From NCBI RefSeq assembly GCF_003073045.1, contig NC_037601.1, positions 10,217,807 through 10,281,806 on the forward strand: a stretch of DNA of 64,000 nt, in the 5' to 3' direction. The translations under genes and the position numbers were made by a program. This document shows positions 59,488 through 64,000 of the stretch, piece by piece. Each line of letters starts with the position of its first letter. Within the stretch, counting starts at the first letter, position 1. This DNA is from Pomacea canaliculata. Lineage: Eukaryota; Mollusca; Gastropoda; Architaenioglossa; Ampullariidae. The notes under the pieces were generated by a model. It saw only the letters and a program-made list of their open reading frames with translations. It was not told where the DNA came from and searched no databases.

Positions 59488-61579
59488 TTTTGAGGTAACT
59501 GTAATCTCATACACAATAGACATTCTTACCTAATTCCTTCAATTCTAGACTACATTTTTTTTAAGCCCACATGTAATAATTTGAGAGCACATAGATTGAT
59601 AGTATCTGTATAGCAGCAAAGAATTAAAAAGAGTCTTGGTCCCAAACTGTGTGTGAGTCTGAGTGTCTATATGCGCCGGTGTGTGTGTGTGCATGTGAAT
59701 GTATGTGGTGGGAAGTGAATCCTAGGAGTGAAGGTAATAATTGTCATTCGGGAAAATTAAATATTTCATAGAATAAAGAAACAGTCTAAATCCTATTTAT
59801 TAATTGCAAAGACCAAAAAACTGTTTCCTGACAAGAAAACTAAATAGATAAATGTACACACACAAACACATATACCATGAGACAGACACCAATACACACA
59901 AATGCATGCACAAAGCAGACTAAAGCATCAATGGAGTTGAGAGATGTGTTGTGCAAGAACTAAATTAGATTGGAAATAAACTTTTACAATTCAAATTATG
60001 TTTTAGAGATTGCAACTCACGGTGTTGTATAATAGACATTTCAAGTTTACTTTGTTGTGCACTGTATTGTATTATTATAATCTAACTCCCTGTCTCTTTT
60101 ATTGTTTTTGATTGTGTATGCGTGTGTAGAGTGCGAAGCGCATGCTAGAAGTTCAGGTATTTAAGGGAATTTAAATGTTATTGAACAAAAGTAACAATAT
60201 AAATCCTAAATCATAATTGCAAAGGCCTAAATACCCATCCCGTAAATGTAACTACAATGTATAACATACATAACCACACTCATGGACACAAAGACACTTA
60301 TACAAACACCCAACAGACAAAAACACAAATACACCCATTGACATAAAACAATACACACACATACATCAAGGGAGCTAAGAGGTGATGTGTCATGGAAAAC
60401 CTAATTCAGCTGAGAAATTAAAACTATTGAAATTCAAATTAGAGTTAGAGATTGAACTCATGATGTTCAATAATAGGCATTTCAAATGTACTTTGTTGTA
60501 CACTTTAACTGTATCATTAGTTACAAGAGAAAATATCTCAGTTGTCTTTCATTCTTGTTTGTCCTCACTATGCATCTAAATTCCTGTCTGCATGTGAGAG
60601 AGAGTGTGTGAATGTGAAAAGCATGCTAGGAGTGGAAGTTGCAATTATTACTAAAGAGAATTCAACTATGTCATCACATGAAAGGAACAATTTAATTTAG
60701 TCTTAATCGCAAAGGCTGAAACACCCATCCACATAAACACACTTAAACATAAACAAAAACCAATGCACACAAGCATGCATGCACAAAGCACACTAAAGTA
60801 TCAAGTTCAGAGATGATGTGTTCTGGAAAACTAATTCAGCTGAGAAACCAAAATATCAATATTTAAATTATACTTAAGGAATGCAACTCATGATGTTGAA
60901 TAATACACATTTTAAGCATACTTGGTTGTACACTATATTGTATTATTCATTATAAGTAGATATACTTGACTGCTACATGTGTTTGCTTGCAATGCATAGT
61001 GTGATGTACTTGTGTTGAGGGAAGTGCATGCTAGGAGTGGAGGTTACAATTTTCATTCATGGAAATTGAAATGTCATTGAGTGAAAGAACATTCCAAATC
61101 CTAAATCTTAATCACAAAGGTCTAAACACACTTCCCTTAAATGTGAACTACAATGGACACACACACATATGCACACACAAATACATGAACACACACAGGC
61201 ACATACCATCGTCAGTCAAGGAAATTATACTATCATTATCATTGAATGAAAGGAACAATCTAAATCCTAAATCTTAATTGCAAAGGCCACAATACCTCTC
61301 ATCTTACATGTGAACTAAACTGGATATAAAGACACACAAACACACACACTGACACAAACAAACACACAAACGCACACACATGCATGCGCAAAACATACAA
61401 TTTCTGTGCCTTGCTTTTTACTCACATGAATAGATTACTAGTAACTGTATTATAGCAAAGAAGAAAGGTGTCCTGGAAGGTGAGTGGTTCATGAGCCTCA
61501 TTCAAAAATCAATGACAGCTTAAACGTCCAGGAAGTTGAGAGAATTTGTTGTGAAGAATCTTTAATTGAAACTATCACA

Positions 61580-62980
61580 ATTTATTCCGGGTATTGTTCA
61601 CTCAGAGTCCGAGGACTACACAGTGTAACGAAGTGGTTATTCCTTGACCTATAACAACATTGTAAAGACTGAACATTTACCTTTGCTAGACAGCATATTT
61701 TGATATTTTACAGTCGTGCAACACTGCGAGGTAAGGCACAGAAGTGACCTGCTGACAAGTCTTTTCGTAGCTTGCACACAGTCAAGGGTGAGCACGAGCT
61801 CTGGTCATGGTGAGCATGCAGCCTGCGGACTGCACGTGATGTACGTGTTGTCACCTGGGCTAGAGCACCTGAACCGCTGTCTGTGTTGTCCCGTGTGTGT
61901 TTATATGACATTCTGGAATCCCTGGTTGACTGATTATTTGGTTCTTTTGACACTGGGGCTCTGTATAGAGCCAACAGGCTCGATCCCCATCTATCATTTG
62001 ACCATTTATCCATTGGTCACAGCCCCGAGTCAATTGGACTTATAGCCCTGTTTCGATTTGATTTCCGATTACAGAAATTACTATTCAGCATAATAACACT
62101 CTCGTTACTCGCATGTAAACAAAGCTACTTGTTTTCAGTGCAAATCAGTCAAGTGATTAATTGTTATTAAGTAAAACTGGACGCTGCACAAAGTAACAGA
62201 GAGTTTGAGATCCTTAATGACTAGGTAAGACGGGTACGGGTACCTATGACCTCATCCTCTATATATACGGTATACCCACGCCGTGAGGGATGACCACGGC
62301 ATTAGGCAAACTATATAGGCAGTTGCATAGGGCAACAATATAGAGTGGGGTGCAGGGATGGTCTGCGGTATTTTTTTTTAAGAGATGTACTTCAGTAAAA
62401 AAAATATAATGTTCACAGTATTACAGGAAAACTTTAGGTTGCTTTACGATAATATCACCGTGCTGAGTGTGCCAGGACAGCACCTATCACCCTTTGCGGC
62501 CCCACATTTCAACTGTCGAGAGTCCACGCCCAATTCGCAGGAAATGGAGGGAAATCGAACGCGGCTCGATCAGGTAATTACCTAGGAAGAAGACTTAAGT
62601 CAAAGCTGACCCCGAGGGTAGAGGGCCCCGCATCTGCCACCTCTTTCGTACCTTTCCCCAAGTCAGCAGAAACCACAGGCCTTAGGCAGCAGCATTCAGG
62701 GGCAAAAACACTTGAGGATCTATTGTGCCATGCATGTTTCTAACTGGTTGTGGCAATTATGATACATACAGTGTTTATCATATAAAAATAATTCCTTAAT
62801 ATAGAAGTATTGTGACAAAGAACAATCAGTATGGGGTTATAGTAATTAAATATGCAGAATAAGGAAACATCTGCACGAAACTTGCAATGACCCTGTCAGG
62901 TCAGGCAGATACCCTTCAACACACTGCGATGACCCTGACAGGTCAGGTTTGCCCTTCAGCAAGGGGCAGCTTTACATAGC
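61580..62980. other. no gene; possible decayed DNA-transposon remnant
   Basis: 62295-62340 (CATTAGGCAAACTATATAGG, GTTGCATAGGGC) and 62620-62690 (GAGGGCCCCGCATCTGCC, GGCCTTAGGCAG) resemble opposed ends of an old MITE. The rest has no recognisable content; the 100-aa frames on both strands near 61710-62045 overlap and lack domains. Short AATGACCCTGACAGGTCAGG-type repeats are at 62885-62950. Confidence 0.35.
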
Positions 62981-62986
62981 ATAGAA

Positions 62987-63172
62987 CAGGGGTGGGACCG
63001 TAGGCAATTAATTTTCCCAAGGGGCCGCATGAGAAATCGGGATGGTTTTAGCGGGCCGGACTAATATAGTTAACTCAGTTTTACCCAATACTGTATATAT
63101 AGTATATATAGTGGCGGGCGGGCCAGCGGGCGGGCCGGTCAGAGACAGGAGGCCGCCCCTTGCCCAGGTCTG
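62987..63172 (+). mobile_element. short hAT-like MITE with 8-bp TSD
   Basis: Left end CAGGGGTGGGACCGTAGGCA with CCCAAGGGGCCGCATGAGAA, right end CCTTGCCCAGGTCTG. Flanking GCATAGAA (62979-62986) and GCATAAAA (63173-63180) match at 7 of 8 positions. 186 bp, internally deleted. Confidence 0.78.
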
Positions 63173-63354
63173 GCATAAAAGATACGAATGTGTTCGACGT
63201 AAAAGCTGGTATATCGTCTGGATATTCTGTTGTAGGTCCTTTTGCATGAATGAAATGTTTTGTGTATATAAATAAATGTAAATCTGTTCACCATTTCGAC
63301 CCGACATAAATAAAAGCTCTGATCTCATGTGTAATAACGACACAGAAGGATAAG

Positions 63355-63840
63355 GTCAAGGGCGGGACACTCAGCAATCGTCACCCTCCACAAAAAAAGG
63401 AGACACCAACAACCCGGCTAACTACCGTCCGGTGTCGTTACTTCCCTAGCACCATCGGAAACCAAAAGTTTGCAGACGATCGATGTCGCACTCATCTCGG
63501 CGACACCCACAGGCCTCCAAAACCAAATTACAAACCTAGAGCAATCATCAAAACAGCTTGGGTTAGAAATTAACTAAGAGAAAACAAAAACCATGGTATT
63601 CAGAAAAGGAGAGCATCTCTCAGAAAGCGAACACTGGTATATTGGCTCAAAGGAAATTAAAGTTGTAAACAGCTACAGGTATCTAGGTTTTTATTTTAAC
63701 AACAAAATTATCGCTCACGACTGCACTTTTTGAGGTTGCCAGAAGAGGAAAAGAAAGTTGCTGAAAACAATGTGGAGGCTATGTAACCCGAATCCTAGTA
63801 TATTTTTTAAACTGTTTGATACCCAGATCTTAACCAGGCC
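63355..63840 (+). mobile_element. LINE reverse-transcriptase remnant
   Basis: Translates VTLHKKGDTNNPANYRPVSLLP, then after a deletion KFADDVALIS-like (FADD box), TPTGLQNQITNLEQSSKQLG, EKTKTMVFRKGEHL and VNSYRYLGF, then RRGKRKLLKTMWRLCN. These are ordered palm/thumb motifs of a non-LTR element; frames change and parts are missing. Confidence 0.85.
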
Positions 63841-64000
63841 TGACGAGAGGGGGGGGGGGTCTAGTGTACCCGGGCCCGCGGCTGTCAAGCGGGCCCGGCC
63901 TTGGTCAGTGGATTTTTTTTCTTCTTCTCCTTTTCTTTTTCTTTTTAAAGAAAGGTCTAAGGACAGAACACCCAAGCATTACACATGCAGAAGTTGAGTT

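Larger units (their letters stand above)
58300..61570. repeat. tandem array, unit about 400-470 bp, interrupted by two MITEs
   Basis: Recurrent blocks: GCATGCTAGGAGTGGA(A)GTT, TAAATCCTAAATCTTAATTG, CAAAGGCCTAAA, GCAACTCATGATGTTGAATA, CTTTGTTGTACACTGTATTG. Occurrences of the AATCCTAAAT(CTTA)ATTGCAAAG block are near 58395, 59790, 60205, 60690, 61095 and 61270. Each unit also carries CA-rich ACACACAAACAC patches. Confidence 0.88.

Noticed and set aside
63715-63975. 86-aa minus-strand frame
   Set aside because: Antisense to a LINE remnant plus a T-rich stretch.

Overview
The window looks like invertebrate nuclear DNA, most likely from a gastropod or other lophotrochozoan mollusc (inference). The support is: small exons in long introns; many microsatellites, tRNA-derived SINEs, LINE remnants and hAT-type MITEs; an intron-containing tRNA-Leu(CAA); a single-exon rhodopsin-type GPCR resembling molluscan chemosensory receptors; a divergent nicotinic-receptor-like subunit; and a CARD/LRR protein of a kind expanded in molluscs. 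No assembly or species label was available.

Layout. Positions 1-3700 hold no gene I can support. An AQP4-like aquaporin lies on the minus strand (coding exons 10935-10393, 7561-7481, 4956-4702; 292 aa), with a TATA box near 11100 and the relic of a second aquaporin exon at 13570-13680. A complete intron-bearing tRNA-Leu(CAA) gene is at 16644-16757. The single-exon GPCR is at 20644-21906. A six-exon nicotinic-receptor-like (Cys-loop) subunit is on the plus strand at 29406-33098 (404 aa). A five-exon CARD - TRADD-N-like - LRR protein without a recognisable NACHT NTPase is on the plus strand at 40208-46799 (1157 aa). All three spliced models have introns beginning GT and ending AG, matching phases, and an open frame from ATG to stop. 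From about 47.5 kb to the right edge I see no host gene: tandem arrays (50.98-53.3, 54.8-56.6 and 58.3-61.6 kb), long polypurine tracts, hAT MITEs and LINE or other element remains.

The most unusual theme is that sequence spanning splice junctions has been duplicated in tandem. Intron 4 of the receptor gene ends in 14 copies of its own 3' splice site plus the first codons of the pore helix (31763-32150). Smaller or decayed versions occur at receptor exons 2 and 6, at CARD-LRR exon 3 and at the aquaporin exon 2 donor. The second notable item is the CARD-LRR protein, which has NLR-like ends but no P-loop.

The genes show no sign of forming an operon or shared pathway; they are separate animal loci.
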